Assembly (NCBI GenBank): GCA_022843885.1
Contig: JALHMU010000014.1
Location: 1 to 16,988 of the forward strand
Reading direction: 5' to 3'
DNA from: Candidatus Peribacteraceae bacterium
GTDB lineage: Bacteria; Patescibacteriota; Gracilibacteria; Peribacterales; Peribacteraceae
DNA: 16,988 nt
Part shown: positions 6,389-13,543 of the stretch, in pieces
How positions within the stretch are numbered: the first letter of the stretch is position 1
Layout of the letters: the number at the start of each line of letters is the position of its first letter
Translations under genes and position numbers: made by a program
The notes under the pieces: model-generated
What the model was told of the DNA's origin: nothing
Seen by the model: only the letters and a program-made list of their open reading frames with translations
Database searches by the model: none

Positions 6389-7971
6389 GTATTTGTGAGT
6401 AATTCCTGAGGATCATATTTTTTCTTCAACGTGAAGAATGTATCGATGTTCGGATACGACGCACGTAGTTGCTCCGGTGTGTAGTAGAGCTGATAGGGGA
6501 GGAAGAAACGGCCTTCTTGTGCAATCGTCAGATCAATCAGTTCCTTGGTTACCTTTTCCATCTTCTTATTCCCCGCAGCATCGGTTTTCTGATTGATGTA
6601 GAGCACGATCGAAAATGCTTCTCGTGGCGCATACGTCAGCATGCCGCGCTCCGCATTGACCACACGAATGGATGCATTGAGCAGATTCACATCATTGTCC
6701 TGCATGATCACACGCATGCCATCGATGAATGCGACGATGTTTTCGCGTGGGACAAAGTACTCATGCAGAATATCTGTTTCTTTCTTCATGCTGTTTTTGA
6801 GATAGGGCACCGAGTCATGCATCGGTTCATTGCGTGCAACAAGACAGGCTTCGCCCGAGGACTGCGCCTGGTTGCGGCTGATGGAACAGGATTCCATCTT
6901 CGGTTCTAGATATTTTTCCGTCCACCAACGCATCGTATGGAAGATGCCTCCGTATTTCGAGAGGTTCATCACAAGCCGACGCAGCTTCACGCTCGAAATT
7001 TCTCCAAGCGGGGGTATCTCTTCGGTCGGCACCACTTCGGCACTCTTCGTATACACGTAGGCGATACCTTCTCTCAAAAATGTTTTATTCGGAGCAGTCG
7101 AAAGATGTGTGTACATGAGCCCCACATCGGCATTGTTGGCAATATCTTTCGCAAAGAAATCCGGGAAGTCTTTGTAGTCGATGATCTTGCGGCTGGATGC
7201 ATATAGGTCGTTGTCCGCCAGTCTGAGTTCCGCATCCAGGATGATGCCGAAGAGCCCGTAGCCGCCCACGATCAGATCATAGAGTTCCGTATTCTCGGTG
7301 CGACTGAGCCGTCTGATCGATCCATCCGGAAGCATGACGCGCATAGAGACGATGGAATTTTCCACGGCACCTATCATGTGGTCCATACCGTGTGCATTGA
7401 CCGAAATAGAGCCACCCACACTGAAAATATCCGTAGACTGCATCGCAGAGACGGCATACCGCGGATGCAGCTTCTTTTGGATCTCATGCCAGGTCGCACC
7501 ACTTTGCACCGTCATGGTTTTACGGTCGTCATTGATCTGTACTGCACTGAAACCCGTCATGTCCAAGACCACGTTACCCTTGGCAAATGCTTGGCCACCC
7601 ATACTGTGCTTGACGCCGGCAATCGAAACCTCGAGATCATTCTCACGCGCAAACTCCAGCGCATTCTTGATGTCTTCTTCCGATTTGATTGATACGACGC
7701 CGTAGACAGCCGTCTCATCAAGACAGCTCGCATCATTGATCGTGCCGCCTTTCTGCAACCATGACAGCATCGGTGCAAAGACCTGCGCGATCCGCTCTCC
7801 GAACGTGAGATTCTCCGGATAGAGCGCGCCGCATTCTTTATCTTTGCCGGGTTCAGCCGTCAGATAGAGGATTTTATTTGTGATGAATGTGAAGACGATG
7901 AAAACCCCCAGTACGAGTGCGACAATTTTTTTTGAAACGTGCTTGGAAGCGCTGCGTATGTGCTTGATCAT
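6364..7971 (-). CDS. Membrane-anchored FAD-binding oxidase (VAO/lactone oxidase-like)
   Basis: The protein has 535 residues. After a basic N-terminus, a transmembrane segment spans about residues 15-37. An FAD_binding_4-type (PCMH/VAO) domain follows from about residue 90 to 255, with SIKSEEDIKNALEFAREN, the flavin-contacting loop GVKHSMGGQ (119-127), SVGGSISVNAHGMDH (184-198) and GGYGLFGII (236-244). The C-terminus YDPQELLTNTWYKKYAF matches the final substrate/flavin helix of the aldonolactone/alditol oxidase group. GVKHSM has His where some relatives carry a covalent flavin; covalent attachment here is only a possibility. The reaction is probably oxidation of an alcohol or lactone with electrons passed to O2 or a quinone; the substrate is unknown. 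The hydrolase downstream overlaps it, which suggests sequential action on a shared ester or lactone compound at the membrane. Confidence 0.85.
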   Translation of the reverse strand: MIKHIRSASKHVSKKIVALVLGVFIVFTFITNKILYLTAEPGKDKECGALYPENLTFGERIAQVFAPMLSWLQKGGTINDASCLDETAVYGVVSIKSEEDIKNALEFARENDLEVSIAGVKHSMGGQAFAKGNVVLDMTGFSAVQINDDRKTMTVQSGATWHEIQKKLHPRYAVSAMQSTDIFSVGGSISVNAHGMDHMIGAVENSIVSMRVMLPDGSIRRLSRTENTELYDLIVGGYGLFGIILDAELRLADNDLYASSRKIIDYKDFPDFFAKDIANNADVGLMYTHLSTAPNKTFLREGIAYVYTKSAEVVPTEEIPPLGEISSVKLRRLVMNLSKYGGIFHTMRWWTEKYLEPKMESCSISRNQAQSSGEACLVARNEPMHDSVPYLKNSMKKETDILHEYFVPRENIVAFIDGMRVIMQDNDVNLLNASIRVVNAERGMLTYAPREAFSIVLYINQKTDAAGNKKMEKVTKELIDLTIAQEGRFFLPYQLYYTPEQLRASYPNIDTFFTLKKKYDPQELLTNTWYKKYAF

Positions 7972-7977
7972 ACGAAA

Positions 7978-7983
7978 ATAGTA
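7978..7983 (-). promoter_or_regulatory. -10 element for the FAD-oxidase/hydrolase operon
   Basis: TACTAT on the minus strand ends exactly 6 nt before the ATG at 7971, giving a leaderless start for the two-gene unit. Confidence 0.5.
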
Positions 7984-8090
7984 GTGGCATATCTCGAGAG
8001 ATGCAATTTAGCCGAGCGTGTGAAAAGACTGTGATTATTTCTTCCTGAACCACTCCGAGGTGTTTTTATTGCGCTACCTGCGTGAGATTT

Positions 8091-8099
8091 TGATACAAT
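8091..8099 (+). promoter_or_regulatory. Extended -10 promoter, leaderless spacing
   Basis: TGaTACAAT is an extended -10, and its hexamer ends 6 nt before the ATG at 8106. The geometry is identical to that before the genes at 1207 and 2171. The 134-bp region between 7972 and 8105 holds this promoter and the divergent one for the FAD oxidase; nothing else is evident in it. Confidence 0.6.
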
Positions 8100-8105
8100 A
8101 CGCAC

Positions 8106-8414
8106 ATGAGCCCGAAAGAAATTTCCGGCGGCACTGCGCACACATTACCTGCAGATTTAAAGAAAGCTTTGACCGCTGATAAGACAGCATTGGAGCTCTG
8201 GGAAGACATTACGCCCCTCGCTCGCAACGAGTGGATATGTTGGGTTGAGCATCCTAAAACGGAAGAGACGCGCAAAGAACATGTGAGCCGGGTCGTATCC
8301 GAGTTAAAAGAAGGCATGCGCCGCCCATGTTGTTGGATGGGTTGCACGCATCGCAAAGACAAACCACTCAGCTCAACGCAAAAATGGATACTGAGTAAGA
8401 AGGCGAAGAAATAA
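8106..8414 (+). CDS. YdeI/OmpD-associated (OmdA-like) protein
   Basis: The protein has 102 residues, short and cytoplasmic with no signal. The N-terminal part is LPADLKKALTADKTALELWEDITPLARNEWICWV, read here as DLKKALTADKTALELWEDI and ARNEWICWV. This, plus the block KTEETRKEHVSRVVSELKEG and the end RRPCCWMGCTHR, is the signature of the OmdA/YdeI-like family, sometimes labelled bacteriocin-protection. The molecular function is not established. The paired CC and GC motif near the end could bind metal, but I see no full site. It is monocistronic with its own leaderless promoter, and convergent with the helicase operon, whose last stop is 15 bases away. Confidence 0.8.
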   Translation: MSPKEISGGTAHTLPADLKKALTADKTALELWEDITPLARNEWICWVEHPKTEETRKEHVSRVVSELKEGMRRPCCWMGCTHRKDKPLSSTQKWILSKKAKK

Positions 8415-8429
8415 TTTCTGATTTAGACC

Positions 8430-8960
8430 TTATTTGGATTCATCTTTCAATCGAAACAGAAGCTCTCGCATGTTCGGATCATCACTAGGGAGCAGCTCGA
8501 TCATGATTTCGTCGGTACCACACAGCAAATCTAATTCACGTTGGATGAATTGCCGGAGAACCAAAAATTTATTTGGATTCTCCTTAGGAATGATGCAAAT
8601 GTACTGACCGCGCAAGAAATACACTTCTCCGATCACGTTATCAATCAAAGATTGAAATTCGCCTGGTAAGATCTGGTCAATGCATGCCTCTGGATTGAGG
8701 AGATATTTCTTTTCTCTTTTCCCCTCGACCGCTCTGTTTTCAATGTTTAGAGTTTTCTCGTCCCTCAGATGCGTAAGGCCACTTCGCAGTTGATTTGGCT
8801 GCACCTTCAAGAGACACCACAGAACGTCCGCCAGTCTCCCTTTGTGATCACGTTCTATTTTGTAAATGCGTGCATCGATGGCATCACGCAGTTCATGCAC
8901 GGTTTTCTCGCCTTCTTCGAGCAAGATGTCGTAGATCAAATGTGAATACTTGGATTCCAT
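8430..8960 (-). CDS. Unknown protein with winged-helix-like N-terminus, helicase operon partner
   Basis: The protein has 176 residues beginning MESKYSHLIYDILLEEGEK. The first 90 residues are helical and end in LRSGLTHLRDEKTLNIENR followed by EGKREKKYLLNP. This order of helices, turn and beta-hairpin resembles a winged-helix DNA-binding domain. The second half (GEVYFLRGQYICIIPKE, then NKFLVLRQFIQRELDLL) looks like a small alpha/beta domain. No family is recognised and no catalytic motif is seen. Its ATG lies 2 bases after the helicase stop with no separate promoter, so it is translated from the helicase message. A role as a DNA-recognition or regulatory partner of the helicase is my inference from this linkage and the N-terminal shape. 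Confidence 0.7.
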   Translation of the reverse strand: MESKYSHLIYDILLEEGEKTVHELRDAIDARIYKIERDHKGRLADVLWCLLKVQPNQLRSGLTHLRDEKTLNIENRAVEGKREKKYLLNPEACIDQILPGEFQSLIDNVIGEVYFLRGQYICIIPKENPNKFLVLRQFIQRELDLLCGTDEIMIELLPSDDPNMRELLFRLKDESK

Positions 8961-8962
8961 AA

Positions 8963-10549
8963 TTATTTGATGTCATCAAGGATCGTTCCCGGTCCGAACG
9001 CCGCTTTTCCGATCGTAATATGTACATAATGATGACACGTCGGATCTGCATCTGCCTTCGGTCCAAATAATGTTCGGAGCGCTTTTCTATTGTAATTGAT
9101 GCCTCCAAAGACAAGCTTCTGCTTATCTACTACTTTCATAGCTGCCCATATTTCTGGTGTGAACTGTGTGCGAATTTCTTGTTTTATCAGCTCACGTGTT
9201 TCTTCATCAGTGTTTACCTCGAATTTCTTAAAATCCCCCCAGAGCGCAACCCCTATTGCTTGGTGACTAGCGGTAGCTCCACTCGGATTTCCTTCCACTC
9301 CGAAGAGTTTGGCTATCTTTATTCCGTATATGTGACCTGCAATCCGGAGCCCCTTTCTCTCGTAGCCTGACAACTCTAACCAGCTCTTTGCCGTGAAATG
9401 TGTCAGGATGTATTGCTTCACGTCTGCAAACAAAAGTTCATTATCTATTTCCAGAACTTCTGCTTTTTCTTTGCGTTGCCATCGCCATACCTTTTTGCCC
9501 AATGCAAGATGCTGCGAATGATAGGTGATGGGGTCACCATATATCTCGAAAAGCTCGGCCAATGCCTCATTGTACGGTCGTTTTGCCAAGACCAACGATT
9601 GTTTTTCTTCCGATGTCATAGCTGCCCACGTTTCAGGTGTAAAACGAGTGAGGATTTCTTCCTTCGCATCCTCGCGCAATTCATCCTTGTCTCGCAGAAT
9701 ATCCACATCTCCCCAGATGTTTCGGCCCACGGCGAAATGTTGTTTTTCGTCTCCTACACCCCATCGCTGAAGATGAACATTTGCACCAAACAATCGTCTG
9801 ACTGCACTATTGTATTGGAGGCCAGCCACTTTCAAATTTTCCTTATCTTCACTTTCCATTGCCACCCATGTTTCCGGCGTGAACTGCTGCAGGATTTCTT
9901 GTTGTATCTTTTCTTTTACTTCTTCTTTGTTTTTTAAAATATCAGCATGACCAAATGTGGCTGTGCCAATGGCAAGATGACATACATCATTTTCCGCGGC
10001 ATTCTCCATCATATTAAAGAGTGGAGGGACCTCCGTTGCGTATTGTCTGCGCCAGATTCTGAGCTCCTCTCTTTCTTTAGGAGTCATAACGGCCCACATC
10101 TCCGGTGTGAAGCTTCTGCGTATTTCCTCTTCTGCCCGTTCTCGCGCTACTTCCGTCGGCCATATTTCTACCCTGACTTTTTCGTGAGTTTCATTATAGG
10201 ATACCGGATTTTCATACCGTATATCAAATAACGACGCGATACCTTCTCCGTATTTCATATCTGCAACGACCAATGTCTGCCGTTCTTCTTTGCTCATGTT
10301 TTTCCATGTTTCCGGCGTGAATCGCGCACGGGCATCATCGGTCACTTCTTGTCGCAGCATGGCCTTATCTTTTAACACGTGAACTGCTCCCCAGACTGCT
10401 CTGCCAATCGCAAGGTGTGTACTTCGATCCTCTTTGGGATTGTCTTGCAGTCCAAACAACTTAGCGATGCCAATGCCATACTTTCTTCCAGCAAATACTA
10501 ACTTTTTCATATGCCAGTACTCCATATTTGACCAGGTGTCGGGTGTGTA
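8963..10549 (-). repeat. Seven tandem 70-82 residue modules in the helicase C-terminus
   Basis: Module starts (first residue of FTPExW or variant) are residues 529, 605, 675, 751, 831, 913 and 991, that is about 10549, 10321, 10111, 9883, 9643, 9397 and 9163. The shared pattern is FTPExWxxM, then EExxxL, AGxxYxxxIAxLFG, NP, HxAIGxAxWG and ILKDK. Module 2 lacks the HxAIG half, module 6 reads FTAKSW, and module 7 ends the protein. Divergence between copies is high, so the array is old rather than a recent slippage product. Each module could be a three-helix HTH-like unit with IAKLFG and HQAIG as the two helices; this is inference. Confidence 0.85.
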
Positions 10550-12133
10550 GCTTGCACGCATCTCTTGTTCCACGACATCACGCGAGAAAGGTATTTCGTG
10601 TTCCAGCGGCGTCTGATCTACGTTCGTACAAATTAGCGACGGATCTTCTCCGCTGCGTGCCAGTGCATCCGCAATACCGAGCGGTCGCATATTCTTTTTC
10701 TTTCCATTTTTCACATCCCAGCGAGTTTCAAAGACGAAGGATTCGTTTTTCTTTCCATACACCGGATCTAGATACGCTCTTCCGGTGCGTCCGATTCCTT
10801 GGATCACATCTGCCGGACTGGTACACGCGCGTGCCCAAATGGCCGCATTGGCCGGCTTATAGTTCCAACCCTCCGCAAGCTTCTTTACAGTGATGATGAG
10901 ATCGATCTCTCCGTTCGTCAGCTTCTCTTCTGCTTCTTGGATGACCGCTTCACTATTTTTTCCTTTAGCCTCTCTTCCCGTGACGATCATACTCCGCATG
11001 CCCATTGCTTTCGCTTCTTCCGCAAAGCGATCGCATTCCGCGATATTGACGCAGAAGGCGACGGCGCGCATTGGATACTCAGATTCATGTTTTTTGTCGC
11101 GAAACAACTGCAATGTCTCCGCATACGCTCCCAGAAGTTTCCGGTATGTGCCTTCGCGCTGAAGAATCTCTGCTTCACGCTCTTCGGTCATTGCCTTGTC
11201 CAAATCCAGTTCCGTAACTGTGCCATCTACTCGGATCAGTTTGTATGGGACGCAGATTCCTGCAGCGATCATGTCGCTGTACTTTTCTTCACTGATACAG
11301 GGGCCGAAGTAATCGGCAACGTTTTTATTGGCCAAAATAGGCGTTGCCGTGAAGCCCAGGCGGAGGGCCTTGCCTGGCATCTTCGCGAGTTGCTCAAGTG
11401 CTTCTTGCTCAGCTTGTTCCTCCTCTTCTGATATTTCATTGTCATAGACTCCAATCAGTTCCGATTCAGCCTTCACGATGCTTTGATGCGTTTGATCTCC
11501 CATCGAGCGGTGCGCTTCATCACAAATGATGAGTTCCAGATTCGCCATTGCCTTTTGATACTCAACATCAGATTTCATCCTCGAAAGATGGCTCTGATAC
11601 GTTGAGATGGTGATGGGTGTGTCCATCTCTTGTTCGGTCGCCATCACAATTCCTATGTGTTCCTCCGGAATTTCTACCACGTCTTTGAGCTCATCTTTCG
11701 CTTGCGTCAAGAGATTGGTTCGTGGCGCCAGAATAAGCGTACGAACATCAAAAAGTCTTGTGATGATGCCAAAAAGGACAGTCTTGCCGGATCCGGTGGG
11801 TTGTCTGAAATACCCGGAAAGTTTTTGCAAATCTGACTCGGCGAGAAATTCCGCCAGTTTATTCAGGCCTCGCAATTGATTGATCCGAAGTTCTAATGCG
11901 CTGTCGTCAAAGATGTGCAAATTTTCTCGCAATCGCACCAGCAGCTTGATGCGCAATTGCAGGGACGCAATCCGATTCGTCACCTCTTTGCTTTGTTCAT
12001 GTTCCAATAAATTTTTAATACCTTCTCGCGTCTTTGTGCGAGTCTTTTTGAGTGTTGCCTGCAAAGAGTACACTTCTTTTCGTAAAGTAGTTTCGAATTC
12101 AGAAAGTCTCTCCGGGCTAAGGACAGAATTCAT
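8963..12133 (-). CDS. SF2 DEAH-type helicase with seven C-terminal tandem repeats
   Basis: The protein has 1056 residues. Residues 1-105 are charged and helical, probably coiled coil. The helicase core follows: motif I QPTGSGKT (111-118), motif II DEAH (205-208), motif III FTATP (261-265), a motif V region KKLAEGWNY, and motif VI QGIGRTGR (445-452). This is the ResIII/type I restriction-like branch of SF2, so ATP-driven translocation or unwinding on nucleic acid is expected. An acidic linker (EEEEQAEQEALEQ) sits between motifs II and III. From about residue 526 to the end there are seven modules of 70-82 residues, each starting FTPExW. No nuclease, methylase or protease motif is seen. The start at 12133 fits a TGGTATATT extended -10 ending 9 nt upstream. 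The architecture resembles, but does not match, helicases with tandem helicase-associated domains. DNA repair, gene control or defence are all possible roles. Confidence 0.85.
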   Translation of the reverse strand: MNSVLSPERLSEFETTLRKEVYSLQATLKKTRTKTREGIKNLLEHEQSKEVTNRIASLQLRIKLLVRLRENLHIFDDSALELRINQLRGLNKLAEFLAESDLQKLSGYFRQPTGSGKTVLFGIITRLFDVRTLILAPRTNLLTQAKDELKDVVEIPEEHIGIVMATEQEMDTPITISTYQSHLSRMKSDVEYQKAMANLELIICDEAHRSMGDQTHQSIVKAESELIGVYDNEISEEEEQAEQEALEQLAKMPGKALRLGFTATPILANKNVADYFGPCISEEKYSDMIAAGICVPYKLIRVDGTVTELDLDKAMTEEREAEILQREGTYRKLLGAYAETLQLFRDKKHESEYPMRAVAFCVNIAECDRFAEEAKAMGMRSMIVTGREAKGKNSEAVIQEAEEKLTNGEIDLIITVKKLAEGWNYKPANAAIWARACTSPADVIQGIGRTGRAYLDPVYGKKNESFVFETRWDVKNGKKKNMRPLGIADALARSGEDPSLICTNVDQTPLEHEIPFSRDVVEQEMRASYTPDTWSNMEYWHMKKLVFAGRKYGIGIAKLFGLQDNPKEDRSTHLAIGRAVWGAVHVLKDKAMLRQEVTDDARARFTPETWKNMSKEERQTLVVADMKYGEGIASLFDIRYENPVSYNETHEKVRVEIWPTEVARERAEEEIRRSFTPEMWAVMTPKEREELRIWRRQYATEVPPLFNMMENAAENDVCHLAIGTATFGHADILKNKEEVKEKIQQEILQQFTPETWVAMESEDKENLKVAGLQYNSAVRRLFGANVHLQRWGVGDEKQHFAVGRNIWGDVDILRDKDELREDAKEEILTRFTPETWAAMTSEEKQSLVLAKRPYNEALAELFEIYGDPITYHSQHLALGKKVWRWQRKEKAEVLEIDNELLFADVKQYILTHFTAKSWLELSGYERKGLRIAGHIYGIKIAKLFGVEGNPSGATASHQAIGVALWGDFKKFEVNTDEETRELIKQEIRTQFTPEIWAAMKVVDKQKLVFGGINYNRKALRTLFGPKADADPTCHHYVHITIGKAAFGPGTILDDIK

Positions 12134-12142
12134 AGAATAGAC

Positions 12143-12151
12143 AATATACCA
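12143..12151 (-). promoter_or_regulatory. Extended -10 promoter of the helicase operon
   Basis: TGgTATATT on the minus strand ends 9 nt before the ATG at 12133, leaving a leader of only two or three bases. The 80-bp gap 12134-12213 holds this promoter and a CCTTATAAGG palindrome; no terminator for the VOC gene upstream is visible. Confidence 0.55.
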
Positions 12152-12213
12152 TTATTTGTTATTTCTGCAAATGCCCTTATAAGGCGTATGAAAGCGGTTT
12201 TCGTGTTCTTGGA

Positions 12214-12648
12214 TTAAGAGAGAGTGACTTTAGGATCAAACTCGACAGTCCATTCAATACCGTATTTGTCTCGAAGTATTGCGAAGGAGGAGCCCCAAGG
12301 ACTCTGATCCATCGGCATTTCGACCGTCCCGCCAGCCGAGAGACCCTTGAAGATCTTTTCAGCTTCTTCTTGGCTCTCTGCACGCACGGCAATTTTGGAT
12401 CGATTTTCATTCTCACTGACCGGCCCCATCATTTCTGGGACATCATTGGCCATCAAAAGAGTTGGACCAATCGGAAGTGTGATCTGCATGATTTTATTTG
12501 CCTCTTTCTCTGGTACGGGGAATTCTGCGCTTGCGATGTCTTTGAAACGAACGATCTTCCCAAACTCTCCGCCAAAAACGGATTTATAAAAGTTAAATGC
12601 CTCTTCGGCATTTCCATTGAAGTTAATGTAGGGATTGATCGTAGGCAT
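12214..12648 (-). CDS. VOC family protein (PhnB/3-dmu-9_3-mt-like)
   Basis: The protein has 144 residues beginning MPTINPYINFNGNAEEAFNF. The N-terminal block INFNGNAEEAFNFYKSVFGGEF and the C-terminal block DQSPWGSSFAILRDKYGIEWTVEF are typical of the PhnB-like branch of the vicinal oxygen chelate superfamily. These are small cytoplasmic dimers with paired beta-alpha-beta-beta-beta modules; substrates vary and are often unknown. The residues SKIAVRAESQEEAEKIFKGL form the second module. A longer frame exists upstream but would run through the -10 at 12655-12660 and a terminator, so 12648 is the start. Confidence 0.85.
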   Translation of the reverse strand: MPTINPYINFNGNAEEAFNFYKSVFGGEFGKIVRFKDIASAEFPVPEKEANKIMQITLPIGPTLLMANDVPEMMGPVSENENRSKIAVRAESQEEAEKIFKGLSAGGTVEMPMDQSPWGSSFAILRDKYGIEWTVEFDPKVTLS

Positions 12649-12654
12649 GATTTT

Positions 12655-12660
12655 ATTGTA
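12655..12660 (-). promoter_or_regulatory. -10 element for the VOC gene
   Basis: TACAAT on the minus strand ends 6 nt before the ATG at 12648; leaderless spacing again. Confidence 0.55.
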
Positions 12661-12684
12661 TCTATTACTTCTTGAAGAAACTAT

Positions 12685-12706
12685 AAAAAAACGTGGTCGT
12701 ACCACG
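12685..12706 (-). terminator. Intrinsic terminator after the haem-oxygenase-fold gene
   Basis: On the minus strand, CGTGGT and ACCACG pair across a 3-nt loop and run into seven T residues (12685-12691). It terminates transcripts from the 12777-13505 gene just before the VOC promoter. Confidence 0.75.
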
Positions 12707-12735
12707 CGAAGCTCGCGCAGCGAGCGAAGTGTGGT
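12692..12735 (-). other. Mutually exclusive stem-loops overlapping a terminator
   Basis: In minus-strand order the segment reads ACCAC (12735-12731), a 6-bp GCTCGC/GCGAGC hairpin (12711-12725), GTGGT (12705-12701), then ACCAC (12697-12693). The middle GTGGT can pair with either flanking ACCAC. Pairing with the last makes the terminator; pairing with the first breaks it. Two more bases (CG) extend the terminator stem. Confidence 0.45.
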
Positions 12736-12776
12736 GGAAAGGGTTCGATTTGAGTAGAACCGTTTGCTTGAACTCT

Positions 12777-13505
12777 TTATTCAGTGGGACTCTTTTCTAT
12801 TTCTTCCCAAAGACCATTGAGGAATGCAGTTTTTGACCCTGCTGCCGCTCTCAGGCCGGACAGGACTCTTTGCATTTTTTCTCTTGTATCACAGGCGCGC
12901 TGAAGAGGTTTAAAAATTTCATCAAAATGTCGCAAATCATGAAAAGCGTGGCTACGAATGTAGGTGAGCTCCTGACCATTCAGATCACCACCAAATTGTG
13001 ATTCCAAGCCCGTCTTTATCTTTTCATATTCTTTCGCAATAAGGATTTCCAACCCTGCGAAGGCACCTGTCATTTCGAATGCGTCTCCTCTTTCCTTTAG
13101 TTGATTGAGGTTTTTTTCATACGCATCCGATCCTGCGATATTCTTGGGCTGTAGATGGATCGGGTCTATTCCTCTTTCTGATAGGACCCTTTCCATCCCT
13201 TCGCGAAACCATGTACGCCAAACGATGTGCTCGCTTTCCTGTCTGTGAATTCCTTTCCAGATACCTACTTCTTCTCCCAGGTTTTCTTCAACCGCATGTT
13301 GAATTTCTGAAAGACCATCTTGTTTTGCTGCCTCTGCAAGTGATTCTAGATATGCAACAAAATGTGTTCCTGCTCCGAGTCGTTGAGCAACGTACATAGC
13401 CCACTCTCGGGGTTGGAGTGAACCTGATTCTGCTTTCGCTAAAAACGGATGTGCAGCCAAGATATCGCCTTCTTTGAGAAACGGATCCGGCTGAAGAATA
13501 TCCAT
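12777..13505 (-). CDS. Haem-oxygenase-fold dimetal oxidase-like protein (TenA/PqqC/CADD type)
   Basis: The protein has 242 residues beginning MDILQPDPFLKEGDILAAHP. It is all-helical with the TenA/PqqC layout: an N-terminal HPFLAKAESGSL, the block EENLGEEVGIWKGIH, GAFAGLEILIAKEYE, and near the C-terminus HAFHDLRH, which matches H-x3-D-x2-H (His186, Asp190, His193 counted from this start). That set of acidic and His residues is the metal ligand pattern of the haem-oxygenase-like diiron/dimetal oxidases, so an iron- or manganese-dependent oxidation is likely; the substrate is unknown. Thiaminase-type TenA is less likely because I do not see its catalytic Cys motif. A second ATG two codons upstream (13511) lies inside the -10 region. 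The gene lies directly downstream of ssrA and ends at an intrinsic terminator. Confidence 0.75.
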   Translation of the reverse strand: MDILQPDPFLKEGDILAAHPFLAKAESGSLQPREWAMYVAQRLGAGTHFVAYLESLAEAAKQDGLSEIQHAVEENLGEEVGIWKGIHRQESEHIVWRTWFREGMERVLSERGIDPIHLQPKNIAGSDAYEKNLNQLKERGDAFEMTGAFAGLEILIAKEYEKIKTGLESQFGGDLNGQELTYIRSHAFHDLRHFDEIFKPLQRACDTREKMQRVLSGLRAAAGSKTAFLNGLWEEIEKSPTE

Positions 13506-13511
13506 GTGCAT

Positions 13512-13539
13512 ATAATATAATTTTTATTTAATTTGTCAA
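13512..13539 (-). promoter_or_regulatory. Promoter between ssrA and the haem-oxygenase-fold gene
   Basis: Perfect TTGACA (13539-13534), a 16-nt spacer, then TATTAT (13517-13512), ending 6 nt before the ATG at 13505. The -35 begins only 4 bases after the tmRNA CCA end. Confidence 0.65.
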
Positions 13540-13543
13540 ATAT

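Noticed and set aside
9163..10549. Regularly spaced DNA similarity (CCnnnTTTCnGGnGTGAA-like) suggesting a repeat array or CRISPR
   Set aside because: Spacing is 210-246 bases, copies are degenerate, and frame is kept throughout; they encode the FTPETW start of each protein module.
10799..11431. 210-codon open frame on the plus strand inside the helicase gene
   Set aside because: Cys/Phe/Leu/Arg-rich translation with no domain, antisense to a conserved helicase core; a shadow frame.
8430..13505. Lower GC in parts of the helicase and haem-oxygenase-fold genes, hinting at horizontal transfer
   Set aside because: Hand counts on sampled 60-base lines ranged from 28% to 55% within this stretch, so no clear boundary can be claimed without a windowed calculation.
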